From: Streptomyces sp. NBC_01460
GTDB lineage: Bacteria; Actinomycetota; Actinomycetes; Streptomycetales; Streptomycetaceae
Assembly (NCBI RefSeq): GCF_036227405.1
Contig: NZ_CP109473.1
Location: 372,001 to 436,000 of the forward strand
Reading direction: 5' to 3'
DNA: 64,000 nucleotides
Shown here: one piece after another, positions 25,565 to 34,316 of the stretch
How the letters are laid out: every line of letters begins with the position of its first letter
Position numbering within the stretch: the stretch's first letter is position 1
The notes under the pieces: model-generated
Database searches by the model: none
Told to the model about the DNA's origin: nothing
The model's input: the letters and a program-made list of their open reading frames with translations, nothing else
Translations under genes and position numbers: made by a program

Positions 25565-28087
25565 TCATCCGTGGAGGGGAGGGCGCCAGACCGTGAAGTC
25601 ACTGATCCTGAAGTGGCTGGTGACCGTCCGGAACGCGAAGTGTCCGCTGGTGTAGGGCTCCGGGTCCTGATGGTCGAACACGAGGCGGCCGTTGTTCCAC
25701 CACTGCACCGTCGAGCCGTCCGAGACGATCCGGACCCGGTTCGGCTCGTTGGCCGTCAGCAGCGGGGCCGTGTAGTCGAGCAGGAGGGGGCGGTTGCCCG
25801 CCTCACCGACGTAACGGCGCAGCCTGGAGGTGGTGTTGGAGTTGGCCCCGTAGCCGACGTAGTAGGTCTTCAGGTGGTCGTACTCCGCGAGGGCACCGCC
25901 GCGTGCGGTGCCGAAGAGGTCGTGGGGTGAGCGGACGTCCGTGGCGTTCCAGAAGTTGTTGAGGTCGGACACCCTGTCGTTGGCGCCGCCCTCGGACACC
26001 GCGGTGGCCGTGTACTCGATCTCGTACGGTCCGCTGAGCCTGCGGTCGAACCACACCGTGGCACCGCTCGGTACGTCGATGTCGAGGACACCGTCCGCGG
26101 CGGTCACGCTCCCGCCGTCCTGGAGCTCGGAGGTCCACCGGCCGGTTCCGGAGCGGAAAGTGTCCTGTGCGAGCGGGGTCCAGGCGCGGTCTGGGCCCGT
26201 GTCGGTCCGGATCGCCGGCCGGGGCGGGTTCTCGGAGCCGTAGCCGAGGTGGTAGTCCGTGAACGTGGACTGGAGATAGCCGCGCACGGTCCAGCCGAGG
26301 CGGTAGGCGGGGTTGTGAGCCAGGGTGTAGAGGCGCGTGGACGTGGGCTCCGTCGTGGTGTAGAGGCGCAGAGCCGTGTGGTCGTCGGTCTCCGCGAGGA
26401 TCTCCTCCCGCCAGTCGCCGAGGACGTCCCCGTAGAAGGGGGTGGCGTTGCGCGCGCCCGCGACGACCCCGGCCGGATCGAACAGGCGGGTGCTGCTCTC
26501 CGCGGCGGGGTTCCACTTCTCGACGTACGTGCGGTCCAGGAGTTCGGCCCCCTTGTCCCCGTCCCACCAGATGCGGAAGTTGACCGAGGGCGTCGTACCG
26601 GAGACCTTGCCGTCCCGGACGTTGCGGACGCCCGCACCCGGTGCGGAGACGTCGGCGGTGGAGGTCCAGTATTCGAGGCCCGGGTGGCGGGGGTCGATGT
26701 CGGCGGTGGTGCCCCGGCCGACGTCGAGTTCGGCCTCGCTCGCCGGGTCGGCGGGGTGCTCCCCCGTCACCAGCCGTTCTCCGGTGTCCGCGTCGTAGTA
26801 GTACCAGGGGAAGCGTGACACGACACCGAGTTCCGACTGCTGGACGGCGAATCCTTCGAGGCCTGGCCTGGCGGGGTCCAGGTCGGCGATGTGGAAGCGG
26901 TCGCCGTGGCCGGCGCCGTCGATGACGTAGCGCAGGGTGCCGTCGCTGTTGACGACGTAGTTGCCGTCGGCGATGTCGTCCTTTCCGTCCCGGTCGACGT
27001 CGACCGTCCGGATCTGGTGGAAGCTCGTGGCCCCGCTGTCGGACGGCACGGCGAACTTCCAGCGCGGTTCCAGGGCACGTCCGTCGAAGTCCCAGGTCTG
27101 GATCAGTGTGCGGAAGGCTCCGCGCTTGGCGCCCACGCGGGTGACGAGCTTCGTCACCAGGCTCGGGTGGATCCCGTCGAGGTAGGCGATGCCGAACTGG
27201 CCGCCGGAAGGCCCGTCGGCGGTGAGGTCGTCGGGCACCGGCCGCCTCGTCCGCTCGGTACCGGTCGCGCCGTCGACCACGGACACGAACTGCTCTGCGG
27301 GCGATGCCGCCTCGACGCTCTCCCCGTCGGCGAACGTGGTGCCGTCCGCGGTGTGGACGAGCACCTCGGCCCGGCCGTCGCCGTCGAGGTCGTAGACGGT
27401 GACGTTGTCGTCGTTGCGGAATCCGCCGATGGGCGTGGACCCGCTGATCGCCGCCGGGGCGGGATCGTTGGCCCCGTTTCCGGAGACCTGGGTGTACGAG
27501 CCGGGGCCCTGGTCGATCCGCCACAGACGGTCGCCGGCGAGGGTGTACGCCTCCAGGAGATCCGGGCGGTCCCGGGTGCCTGACAGTCGGCTGACCACGA
27601 GCTCGTAGCGGCCGTCGCCGTCGAGGTCACCGGGCCAGGCGTGCTGCACGGTGTACCCCCCGGCTTCGGACAGGGGGATCTCCGCGTAGCCCTTCCCGAA
27701 GTCCAGCGCGGCGCCGCTCGGCTTCCTCTCCCGGCCGTCCACGACCACGCGCACGGTGTAGGTGCCGCGGCCCCGGCCGTTGTCCTGGTACGTGGTGGAC
27801 GCGGTGACCGGCCGGTGGTTGAGCCGCTTGCCGCCCCGGTAGACGTTGAAGGCGACGCCGGAGCCGTACTCGGTGCCGAGCAGCCTCCAGCTGAGGAACG
27901 TCCCCTTGCCCGAGGGGACGGCCACGAGTCCCCGGTCGAGGTTCTCCACAAGGCGACGGGGCTGCGCATCGGTGTCCGGGCGCAGGCCGGGAGCGGCGTG
28001 CGCGGTGGGGGTGGCGAGCAGGCCGGCGAGAGCGGCCACGGCGCTCACCGCCGCGATTCTGCGGCGCCCGGGACGGACGGGGAGCAT
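25565..28087 (-). CDS. Secreted rhamnogalacturonan lyase, PL11, with C-terminal DUF6250-like module
   Basis: An 840-residue secreted polysaccharide lyase. The signal peptide ends AHA near residue 31. The PL11 beta-propeller (about 40-615) contains repeated calcium-type loops such as DLDGDGRYE, DLDGDGRAE and DVDRDGKDD, and family segments LENLDRG-like VENLDRGLVAVPS and FYGDVLGDWREEIL. Residues about 645-840 form a separate beta-sandwich (GRWTSELQDG... FRISDFTVWRPP). The enzyme would cut rhamnogalacturonan I backbones by beta-elimination, complementing the arabinan enzymes at 6-11 kb. The ATG at 28087 has GGAGG upstream. Confidence 0.9.
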   Translation of the reverse strand: MLPVRPGRRRIAAVSAVAALAGLLATPTAHAAPGLRPDTDAQPRRLVENLDRGLVAVPSGKGTFLSWRLLGTEYGSGVAFNVYRGGKRLNHRPVTASTTYQDNGRGRGTYTVRVVVDGRERKPSGAALDFGKGYAEIPLSEAGGYTVQHAWPGDLDGDGRYELVVSRLSGTRDRPDLLEAYTLAGDRLWRIDQGPGSYTQVSGNGANDPAPAAISGSTPIGGFRNDDNVTVYDLDGDGRAEVLVHTADGTTFADGESVEAASPAEQFVSVVDGATGTERTRRPVPDDLTADGPSGGQFGIAYLDGIHPSLVTKLVTRVGAKRGAFRTLIQTWDFDGRALEPRWKFAVPSDSGATSFHQIRTVDVDRDGKDDIADGNYVVNSDGTLRYVIDGAGHGDRFHIADLDPARPGLEGFAVQQSELGVVSRFPWYYYDADTGERLVTGEHPADPASEAELDVGRGTTADIDPRHPGLEYWTSTADVSAPGAGVRNVRDGKVSGTTPSVNFRIWWDGDKGAELLDRTYVEKWNPAAESSTRLFDPAGVVAGARNATPFYGDVLGDWREEILAETDDHTALRLYTTTEPTSTRLYTLAHNPAYRLGWTVRGYLQSTFTDYHLGYGSENPPRPAIRTDTGPDRAWTPLAQDTFRSGTGRWTSELQDGGSVTAADGVLDIDVPSGATVWFDRRLSGPYEIEYTATAVSEGGANDRVSDLNNFWNATDVRSPHDLFGTARGGALAEYDHLKTYYVGYGANSNTTSRLRRYVGEAGNRPLLLDYTAPLLTANEPNRVRIVSDGSTVQWWNNGRLVFDHQDPEPYTSGHFAFRTVTSHFRISDFTVWRPPLHG

Positions 28088-28104
28088 GGTGGGTCCTCCG
28101 AAGA

Positions 28105-28118
28105 TGGAAAGCGCTGTC
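28105..28118. promoter_or_regulatory. Possible LacI-type operator before the PL11 gene
   Basis: TGGAAAGCGCTGTC resembles half of the common actinomycete LacI-family palindrome (GGAAAGCGCTTTCC), with the right arm imperfect. It is flanked by a direct CGAAGAT repeat and lies 18 bases upstream of the PL11 start. It differs from the ATCGAT operators of the arabinan genes, so a different regulator is implied. The remainder of 28119-28388 shows no gene. Confidence 0.35.
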
Positions 28119-28388
28119 TACGAAGATCCACAGTGCAGCGGCGGTTCCGTGGTGTCGACGTTTTCCCTCGGGCTGCCACGTGACCGCAATGTGCCGCTCA
28201 CATCCCGCGTTCGCGGAATACGGCCGCGAGCGCCTCGGCGATGCCCGGCGGCTCGGCCGTGGACGCGCAGCGCGGAGGGGGTACCGGATGCCGCAGCCGT
28301 CGTGTGGCAGCGTGGAGGCGCGCCTTCCGGATCACCAGGTGTGGTTCACCGTCATGAGGAGGGCGCAGCACGAGACAGAGGAGAGAAC

Positions 28389-28811
28389 ATGTCGAAGCCG
28401 CCGCTTCCCGATGCCGCGGTCGCCATGCTGCGCAAGCCCAACCCGGCTGTCATCGCCACCCTCCGTTCCGACGGCCAGCCGGTGTCCACGGCCACCTGGT
28501 ACCTCTGGGACGACGGGCGGGTGCTGGTCAACATGGAGGGGGGCCGCAAGCGCCTCGACCATGTGCGCCGGGACCCGCGCGTCACCCTGACGGTGCTCGA
28601 CGACTCCGACTGGTACACCCATGTCACCCTCATCGGACGTGTGGTCGAGATCAGCGACGACGAAGGGCTCGCCGGCATCGACCGGCTGTCCCGGAACTAC
28701 CTCGGGCAGCCGTACGCGGACCGGGAGCGCGGCCGGGTCAACGCCTGGATCGAGATCGACCGCTGGCACGGCTGGGGCGGCTTCCGGGACAGCTCCCAGG
28801 CGGCGACGTAG
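28389..28811 (+). CDS. PPOX-class flavin/F420-binding protein
   Basis: A 140-residue split-barrel protein of the pyridoxamine 5'-phosphate oxidase-like superfamily. Typical pieces are NPAVIATLRSDGQPVSTATWYLWDDG, LDHVRRDPRVTLTVLDD and the C-terminal RVNAWIEIDRWHGWGGF. The W-rich C-terminus and actinomycete setting favour an F420-dependent (FDOR-type) rather than a pyridoxamine oxidase role, but this is inference. The ATG at 28389 follows GAGGAGAG. Confidence 0.8.
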   Translation: MSKPPLPDAAVAMLRKPNPAVIATLRSDGQPVSTATWYLWDDGRVLVNMEGGRKRLDHVRRDPRVTLTVLDDSDWYTHVTLIGRVVEISDDEGLAGIDRLSRNYLGQPYADRERGRVNAWIEIDRWHGWGGFRDSSQAAT

Positions 28812-29357
28812 TACGCCGGATCCAGTGAGGGCTCGTGGTGTCAGAGGCGGCCAGTAGCCTCTGACACCATGGGAACGCGGATCGACGCAGCGGTCGGTCG
28901 TCCGGTCGACGACGAGACGGAGAGGGCCCTCGGACCGGCCGCGGGACGAGAACCGGACCGAGCCGGAACAACGGGAGCAGGCCCGTGACGTCCGTCAGGG
29001 CTTCATGCATCCGAAACAGACGGCGGCGCTCGAGGAGTTGCTCGCCCGGGAGCCATCCGTCGACCAGCGGTGACGCGTCGGCGCAGGCCCTTGGCCCGGC
29101 GCCGGCAACACCGTGTCCACCGGGCCCATGTACGGCTGGAGCCGCGCGCACACTCCCTCCCCCACCGGACGCGCCGCCCGGGGCCCGGGTGGGGTAAATG
29201 GTCGAAGTAGAGGCCGTACTGGCGTTTCGAAGTGCCCTGCGGCCCCTTCCTGGGCGACGGTGGGTCTCCTTCGGAGCTCACTGTGGCGCCCCGCCGTCCC
29301 GGCCCGGCCGAGGACGTTCCGTCCGGCCGGACACACCGGCCCTGTCGAGGAGAATCC
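28812..29357. other. 546-base intergenic stretch with a possible gene remnant
   Basis: No intact gene is supported. An ATG at 28869 opens an acidic, protein-like reading frame that stops at 28986-28988. In the next frame, about 28960-29073 reads as plausible protein ending TAALEELLAREPSVDQR. Together they could be one short gene broken by a frameshift, but I recognise no family. Confidence 0.3.
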
Positions 29358-29789
29358 ATGAACTGGACACTTGAGGTCATCCCGGTCCCCGTCACCGACA
29401 TGGACCGGGCGAAGGCGTTCTACACGGAGAAGGCAGGTTTCAGGCTGGACCTGGACGACGAGGTCGCGCCCGGAGTGCGCATCATCCAGATGACGCCGCC
29501 CGGATCGCGGTGTTCGATCGCGATGCTCCAGGGAATGCCCCCCTTCCCCGGCGAGCAGGTGATGGCCCCCGGCACACTGCATGGTCTCCAGGTCTGCGTG
29601 ACGGACATCGAGGCGGCGCGCGAGCAGCTGGTGGGCAAGGGCGTGGACGTCTCCCCGGTCCGGCACGTCGGCGCGACGGGCTGGGAGGAGGGCAAGGGGG
29701 GCACCTGGAACTCGTTCATGTCCTTCGCCGATCCGGACGGCAACGGATGGGTGGTCCAGGAAGCGCCCTCGGAGCTGTCCGAGCGCTGA
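29358..29789 (+). CDS. VOC-family (glyoxalase/dioxygenase fold) protein
   Basis: A 143-residue protein with two beta-alpha-beta-beta-beta modules: VIPVPVTDMDRAKAFYTEKAGFRLDLDD at the start, then LQVCVTDIEAAREQLVGKGVDV and FADPDGNGWVVQEAP. This is the pattern of vicinal oxygen chelate proteins, including glyoxalases and antibiotic-binding proteins. The metal ligands cannot be confirmed by eye. The ATG at 29358 has a GAGGAG site. Confidence 0.8.
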   Translation: MNWTLEVIPVPVTDMDRAKAFYTEKAGFRLDLDDEVAPGVRIIQMTPPGSRCSIAMLQGMPPFPGEQVMAPGTLHGLQVCVTDIEAAREQLVGKGVDVSPVRHVGATGWEEGKGGTWNSFMSFADPDGNGWVVQEAPSELSER

Positions 29790-29830
29790 TACCCCGTCAT
29801 GGCGGGTGCGCGGGAACACCGTTCCCGACG

Positions 29831-30601
29831 TCAGGTGGCGTGGGGGTCGAAGGGGATGCCGGCCGGGAGTGCCTTTTCCAGATGCGCGGCGAAGTTGCCG
29901 TCCTTGAGCCCGAAGACCGCGCTGCCGAAGTCGGCCTGGACCAGCTTGTCCCGCAGACCGGCCGGGTAGCCGTTCCAGCCGACGAGCCCCGGGTACCGCC
30001 ACTCGTAGTAGTGGTTCTCCGGTGGCTCGTCGTTGGTGTTCGCGGGTCGGAAGCAGTGGGTGCTCACACCGTCCTTGTGGTACACGATCTTGGCGTGCGT
30101 GCCGTCCCAGCGGATTCGGTCACGGGCGTGGACGTCGAAGTCGCCGTGGGCCGAGGTGGACACGTAGCGGGCCTCGTTGTTCTGGATCCAGACGACGACG
30201 TGTTCCCAGTCGTGCCGGTGTCCGCCGAGTCCGCTGCCGGCCACGGCCTGGTCCTTCTCGAAGTAGAGCCCGTACATGACCGCGCACCACCCGTTGTTGC
30301 ACAGGGAGCGGGCGTAGCCGTTGGTGTTGTCCAGGTCCACGGCGTCCCGGCAACTGCCGTTGACCGCACCACTGGTCTTGAGGCCGGTGGCTATGGCCCC
30401 GTCGGGTCCGATCGCCGGCGTGGGGTAGCAGCCGTCTGTGTCGTAGTCGAACGCCGGCTGGAAGGCCTGCTCCATCGCGTCCGCGTTCGCCGGCAGCGCG
30501 GCCGGCGGTGCGGCCAGCGCGCTGGTCGCCGAGGCGAGGACGAGTGTGATGGCGCTGCTCACGACGAGGGCGGCCTTGCGGATCGGTGCGCTGCTTCTCA
30601 C
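29831..30601 (-). CDS. Secreted NPP1/NLP-family necrosis-inducing-like protein
   Basis: A 256-residue secreted protein. A clear signal peptide (KAALVVSSAITLVLASATSALA) is followed by the NPP1 domain. The family heptapeptide GHRHDWE is intact, in GGHRHDWEHVVVWI, and cysteines expected for disulfides are present (GSCRDAV, LCNNGWCAV). In plant pathogens such proteins bind glycosylated sphingolipids and kill dicot cells; actinomycete members are mostly untested. I start at the GTG at 30601, which has GGGAGG 6 bases upstream; earlier codons add a non-signal-like extension. Confidence 0.8.
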   Translation of the reverse strand: MRSSAPIRKAALVVSSAITLVLASATSALAAPPAALPANADAMEQAFQPAFDYDTDGCYPTPAIGPDGAIATGLKTSGAVNGSCRDAVDLDNTNGYARSLCNNGWCAVMYGLYFEKDQAVAGSGLGGHRHDWEHVVVWIQNNEARYVSTSAHGDFDVHARDRIRWDGTHAKIVYHKDGVSTHCFRPANTNDEPPENHYYEWRYPGLVGWNGYPAGLRDKLVQADFGSAVFGLKDGNFAAHLEKALPAGIPFDPHAT

Positions 30602-30737
30602 TGCGTCCTCCCGGTCGGCGCGTGGCGGTGGGGGCACGCGCGCTACGCCTGACATGCCCATCACAATCACCTTGAACCCTGCGGGTGGACGTGATGTCGG
30701 ACGCCGGGTGCACGCGGGCATCCACGCGCCGGAACGC

Positions 30738-31880
30738 TCAGCGGCGGCGCGCGGCCGCGGCGGCCGGGGGCGTCGAGCCCGGCGTACCGCCCTGAGCGGC
30801 CTTGCCCGGACGCAGGGTCCACGGCACCGGTTCGGTGTTCGTCAGCCACCCGTCGGCGATCAGCCGGCGGATGACGTGGATCCGCAGTTCGCGGGACATC
30901 TTGCCCCATCCCAGCGCCTTGCAGAGCTGTTTGACCGAGGGACCGTGGCCGTGCTCGGCCCGGAAGGCCGCTGCGAACTCCGCCGCGGCAGGCCCCTGGT
31001 CGGGGTACTTGGCCTCCCAGACTCCGTAAGCCGTGCGAACCTTCTCCTGGAACTGGGCCGGAACCGCCTTGCGCATGAACGCCTCCGACACCCTGGCCGT
31101 GGAGAGGGAGCACTCGGGGCAGCGCTCGACGGCTTCGACGTGGCGCCGCAACGCCACGCTCGCCCGGTCCTTCCACTCTTCCCAGCTCGGCAGTTCCTCC
31201 TCCGGCGGGCGTACGGCCGGAGGGGTGTCGGCGCGGGGACGCGTTCCGGACAGATGCCGGACACTCTCGCCCAGCAGATACCGGCTGCCGTCCAGCTCCC
31301 GCAGGAACCCCTTGGCGAGCAGTTCGGGCAGGACGGCCACGCAGTCGTCCGGCAGATGAGCGGGCAAGGTGCCGTACTCGTCGGCCGGCCCGTGGGCTGC
31401 CAGGAACAGCGCCGCCAGCCGGACGGCGGAGGATCCCTTCTTGACCGGCTTGGCGGCGAGGGTCCTGGTCGTCCAGCCCGAGACCCTGGACCGCATCACC
31501 TTGCCGAAGGGCAGGCGAGGGTCCGGCCCGCCGCCGAGGTCGGGCACGGTGATGCCGACCGGCATGACCGTGTCCCCGCCGAGCAGAGCCTCCTGCCCCT
31601 GCCAGCCCAACGCGGCGAGGGCGGTGACGGCCGCCTCCGGGTCGGCCAGGCGGAGGGATCTAAGGTCCTGCCCCGTGAGGTTGCCGATCCCGCTCCGGGC
31701 CGCCCGGATGGCGACGACCACGGCGAGGAGTCGCGCGTCGGCCCCCTTCAGCGGCAACGACCCCAGATACGCCAGGAGCGCGCGTGCGGCTTCCCCCTGA
31801 CGAGGTGTCAGCAGGAAGGGGTTCGGCTTCACCGCCGGTGCGGCCTGGACAGGGGGCGCGCTGGAAACTGAAGAAGACAC
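30738..31880 (-). CDS. Conserved hypothetical protein, 380 residues
   Basis: I do not recognise a named family. The N-terminal part (about 20-190) looks alpha-helical and winged-helix-like (PRQGEAARALLAYLGSLPL; GQDLRSLRLADPEAAVTAL). The middle has a Pro/Glu linker and a CPEC motif (VERCPECS). The C-terminal part (PSVKQLCKALGWGKMSRELR, HVIRRLIADGWL) resembles a DNA-binding helix-turn-helix. It therefore may be a cytoplasmic DNA-associated protein, but this is weak. It starts with GTG at 31880 with only a poor ribosome site. It follows no obvious operon; the NLP gene downstream is 136 bases away. Confidence 0.65.
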   Translation of the reverse strand: MSSSVSSAPPVQAAPAVKPNPFLLTPRQGEAARALLAYLGSLPLKGADARLLAVVVAIRAARSGIGNLTGQDLRSLRLADPEAAVTALAALGWQGQEALLGGDTVMPVGITVPDLGGGPDPRLPFGKVMRSRVSGWTTRTLAAKPVKKGSSAVRLAALFLAAHGPADEYGTLPAHLPDDCVAVLPELLAKGFLRELDGSRYLLGESVRHLSGTRPRADTPPAVRPPEEELPSWEEWKDRASVALRRHVEAVERCPECSLSTARVSEAFMRKAVPAQFQEKVRTAYGVWEAKYPDQGPAAAEFAAAFRAEHGHGPSVKQLCKALGWGKMSRELRIHVIRRLIADGWLTNTEPVPWTLRPGKAAQGGTPGSTPPAAAAARRR

Positions 31881-32011
31881 GGCCTGTACAACGAGCGTGA
31901 GGGCCCGAGGTCACCGTTCTTGTGGTGTACGGGTTCGGGCTTCCGGCTCGCGGGTTCGGCAGGCCTGCCCGGGCGTGATGGACCGGACCTGCCCGGGCGG
32001 GTGGAGCGCCC

Positions 32012-32194
32012 TCACCCGGACGTGGCGGAGCCGGCCCGCCCCAGGTCGCGGAGCAACGCGATCTCGGCCATGTGGTGGATGAGTCCGGGGTCGGCCCCGG
32101 CGAGGACGACGATGAACGGGTGTGTCCCGGACGATCCGGGGCCTCCCGTCCGAACCACGGTCCCGGGCCTTCCGTCCGGCCATGCGATGGGTAG
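32012..32194 (-). pseudogene. Possible C-terminal remnant of a DinB-family gene
   Basis: The minus strand reads HPFIVVLAGADPGLIHHMAEIALLRDLGRAG before a stop at 32012. A His-containing helix followed by ALLRDL is how many DinB proteins end. No start codon, ribosome site or DinB N-terminus is found upstream, because the GNAT gene begins there on the other strand. It may be a remnant or chance. The surrounding gap 31881-32203 also contains a direct repeat CCTGCCCGGGCG and is otherwise empty. Confidence 0.3.
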
Positions 32195-32203
32195 GGTCGC
32201 CGC

Positions 32204-32698
32204 ATGGCTGTCCTCGAGCGCCTTCGCCCCGATCACGCCCCGGCCCTGCTCGCCTTCGAGCGGCAGAACCGCGGGTACTTCGCCGCTTCGATCCCGGACC
32301 GGGGAGACGACTTCTTCACCGGGTTCGACGCTCGTCACACCGAGCTGCTCGCCGAACAGGCCGCGGGGTTGCTCCACTTCCACGTCCTGGTGGACGGCGG
32401 CGGCGCCGTGCTGGGGAGGGTCAACCTCGTCGATGTCGCAGGCGGCTCCGCCGAGCTCGGGTACCGGATCGCCGAGCACGCGGCGGGGCGGGGGCTGGCC
32501 ACGTCGGGGGTGCGCGAGGTGTGTGCGCTCGCCCTCGATCGGTACGGTCTGACCGCCCTGCGGGCGGAGACGACGGTGGACAACGCCGGTTCCAGGGCCG
32601 TGCTGGCACGGACGGGATTCGTGGAGACGGGTGCGATCACGCTGGTGGGGAAGCCCGGCCTGCGTTTCACCCGCGATCTGGTGGAAGCGGGACACTGA
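32204..32698 (+). CDS. GNAT N-acetyltransferase (RimJ/RimL type)
   Basis: A 164-residue GNAT protein. It shows AELGYRIAEHAAGRGLATSGVREV (acetyl-CoA loop) and LRAETTVDNAGSRAVLARTGFVETG, both typical of the RimJ/RimL ribosomal or small-molecule acetyltransferases. The gene begins at ATG 32204 and is followed by a terminator shared with the convergent PepSY gene. Confidence 0.85.
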   Translation: MAVLERLRPDHAPALLAFERQNRGYFAASIPDRGDDFFTGFDARHTELLAEQAAGLLHFHVLVDGGGAVLGRVNLVDVAGGSAELGYRIAEHAAGRGLATSGVREVCALALDRYGLTALRAETTVDNAGSRAVLARTGFVETGAITLVGKPGLRFTRDLVEAGH

Positions 32699-32738
32699 GC
32701 TGCGGCGACCGTCGGCATCCGCACGCCCCGGACACGGA

Positions 32739-32773
32739 TCGGTGGCGCACCGCGCGCCGCGGTACGCCACCGA
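32739..32773. terminator. 16-bp stem-loop between convergent genes
   Basis: Arms 32739-32754 and 32758-32773 pair with one mismatch and a 3-base loop. It lies between the GNAT stop (32698) and the PepSY stop (32794), so it should terminate both. Confidence 0.7.
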
Positions 32774-32793
32774 CGAGTCCGTCCGTGCGGTGA

Positions 32794-33609
32794 TCAGTCG
32801 TCGTCGATCTGCTCGTCCGTGATCGTGCCCTTGGCCGCGTCGACGTCGAAGGTGGTCTTGTTCCAGTCCTTGGTGACCACGTCGACCTGCCAGACCAGAA
32901 CGTTGCTGTCGTTCTCGTCGAGGCCGATCGAGGTGACCCAGCCCTGCGTCTTGTCCGTGGCGACCTTGGCGGCCTGCTGAGGCGTCTGCGTGGCCTTGGA
33001 GAGCTGGTCCGCCAGCTCCTGCTTGTCCGCGTCGCTCTGATCGGCGTCCGGGCCGGAGTCGATGACGGCTCCGGACACCGCGTCGATGGTCACGTTGTGT
33101 GCCGTGCCGTCCTTCTCGGCGACCTCCGCGACCCACTTCGGGCCGGCGGAGCTGCCACTGGGGCTCGGGCTGCCGGACGCGCTCGGGCTCCCCGACGGGC
33201 TCGGGCTGCCGCTGGGGCTCGGGCTGCCGCTCGCGTCGTCCTCGTCGTCGAGGCCCTCGAGGTCCAGATCGGTCAGCTTGCCACCGGACACCTCACCGAC
33301 GGCCGTCGTGGCGGCCTTGTCGTAGGTGACCTTGACGGTCGAGAGCAGGTCCTTGCGCTCGGTCTGGTCCTCGGTCAGCTGCGCCGTCCCGGAGGGACTG
33401 CCCGAAACGCTCCCGGAGGGGCTGGTCGTCTGGTTCGGAAGGACCTTCGCGGCCTCGGAGGTCTCCGCGGCGGTCTTGTCGCCGCTTTCCTGACCACAGC
33501 CGGTCACGAGGGTGGCGGCAAGAGCAGCGGCGCACAGGGCACCGCCGGCGACGCGGAGCCGGCGGGTACGCGGGGAAACGGTCTTGTTTCGACGGGGCTC
33601 AAATCTCAT
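32794..33609 (-). CDS. PepSY-domain lipoprotein with Ser-Pro-Gly linker
   Basis: A 271-residue surface lipoprotein. The Arg-rich leader and hydrophobic core end in a lipobox, TLVTGC (Cys 38). Two PepSY-like modules follow: about 75-120 (RKDLLSTVKVTYDKAATTAVG) and about 157-270 (AEVAEKDGTAHNVTIDAVSGAVI; KVATDKTQGWVTSIGLDEND). They are split by a low-complexity SPSG repeat at residues 126-156. PepSY domains are thought to inhibit peptidases or bind peptides or metals at the cell surface. The ATG at 33609 is the only start compatible with the signal. Confidence 0.8.
   Translation of the reverse strand: MRFEPRRNKTVSPRTRRLRVAGGALCAAALAATLVTGCGQESGDKTAAETSEAAKVLPNQTTSPSGSVSGSPSGTAQLTEDQTERKDLLSTVKVTYDKAATTAVGEVSGGKLTDLDLEGLDDEDDASGSPSPSGSPSPSGSPSASGSPSPSGSSAGPKWVAEVAEKDGTAHNVTIDAVSGAVIDSGPDADQSDADKQELADQLSKATQTPQQAAKVATDKTQGWVTSIGLDENDSNVLVWQVDVVTKDWNKTTFDVDAAKGTITDEQIDDD
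33142..33234. repeat. Tandem repeat coding for the SPSG linker
   Basis: Short GC-rich units (variants of CTCGGGCTGCC) encode repeated Ser-Pro-Ser-Gly blocks inside the PepSY lipoprotein. Such repeats can change copy number by slippage without breaking the frame because the coding unit is a multiple of three bases. Confidence 0.6.
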
Positions 33610-33737
33610 GCTGGCATCCCTAGCCGCCTCCGCGAACAGTCATGTTGTCCGACCGGCGGGTGTCACCCGATCGACGGCGCCGTCCGCCCATTCGGCGTGT
33701 CGTGCGACTCGCCATGGACACGTCTGTACATGCGTAG

Positions 33738-33763
33738 GGCGCCGGTCCGTCGGAACCGGCGCC
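33738..33763. terminator. Stem-loop after the DUF5133 gene
   Basis: GGCGCCGGT (33738-33746) pairs with ACCGGCGCC (33755-33763); two further G-C pairs extend the stem with a one-base bulge. It lies 24 bases beyond the stop of the minus-strand gene at 33787. Confidence 0.55.
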
Positions 33764-33786
33764 GTCGTCGGGGACGCGCTGTGGTG

Positions 33787-34041
33787 TCAGGCGGTCAGCT
33801 GGACCTCGGCCGGGCCCGCCGCCGTACCCAGCGATCCCGCCGAGGGAACGGCGCTCAGCTGCGCCGACGCTGCGGCCAAGGCGTCGGGCACGGCCCTGGT
33901 CCCGGTGGTGACGCAGAGAGTGTAGGAGACGTCCTCGAGTTGACGGCTACTCTCGGAAGTGCCCAGCCGTGCATGGGCGTTTCGCAGTGTCTCGTAGCGC
34001 TTGACGAGATTCCGCAGCGTTGCGGGATTGGCCATCAGCAC
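33787..34041 (-). CDS. DUF5133-family small protein
   Basis: An 84-residue protein. Its N-terminal half, ATLRNLVKRYETLRNAHA followed by LEDVSYTLCVTTGTRAV, matches the DUF5133 pattern found almost only in streptomycetes, often in many paralogues per genome. The function is unknown. The GTG at 34041 has GAGGA 7 bases upstream, while the ATG two codons later is too far from it, so I use the GTG. Confidence 0.7.
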   Translation of the reverse strand: MLMANPATLRNLVKRYETLRNAHARLGTSESSRQLEDVSYTLCVTTGTRAVPDALAAASAQLSAVPSAGSLGTAAGPAEVQLTA

Positions 34042-34316
34042 GGCAGTTCCTCTCCACAGGGCGGCCGGGAGCCCGTGGGCCCCGCGCCGACGAAATCCGA
34101 TCGCGCCGGCGGTGCCGCCTGGCGTCACGGGCGGCCGTGCGAAGCTGACAGCACGCGTCCGGTCCCTTGCAGTTGATGGTCGCTCCGCCTCACCCATTCC
34201 GCATCCGCAGTCACGTACGGTCACGCGGCCCGTTTCCCGGGGCGCCGCACGCCTCGGTGGGAAACAATGGAGGGACGGGCCGACGGCTGCCGCCGGGCCC
34301 GGTCGGGAGGTCGGTC

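Noticed and set aside
33142..33234. Possible CRISPR-like repeat array
   Set aside because: The repeats are short, have no spacers and are coding (SPSG linker of a lipoprotein). No CRISPR or cas gene was seen anywhere in the window.
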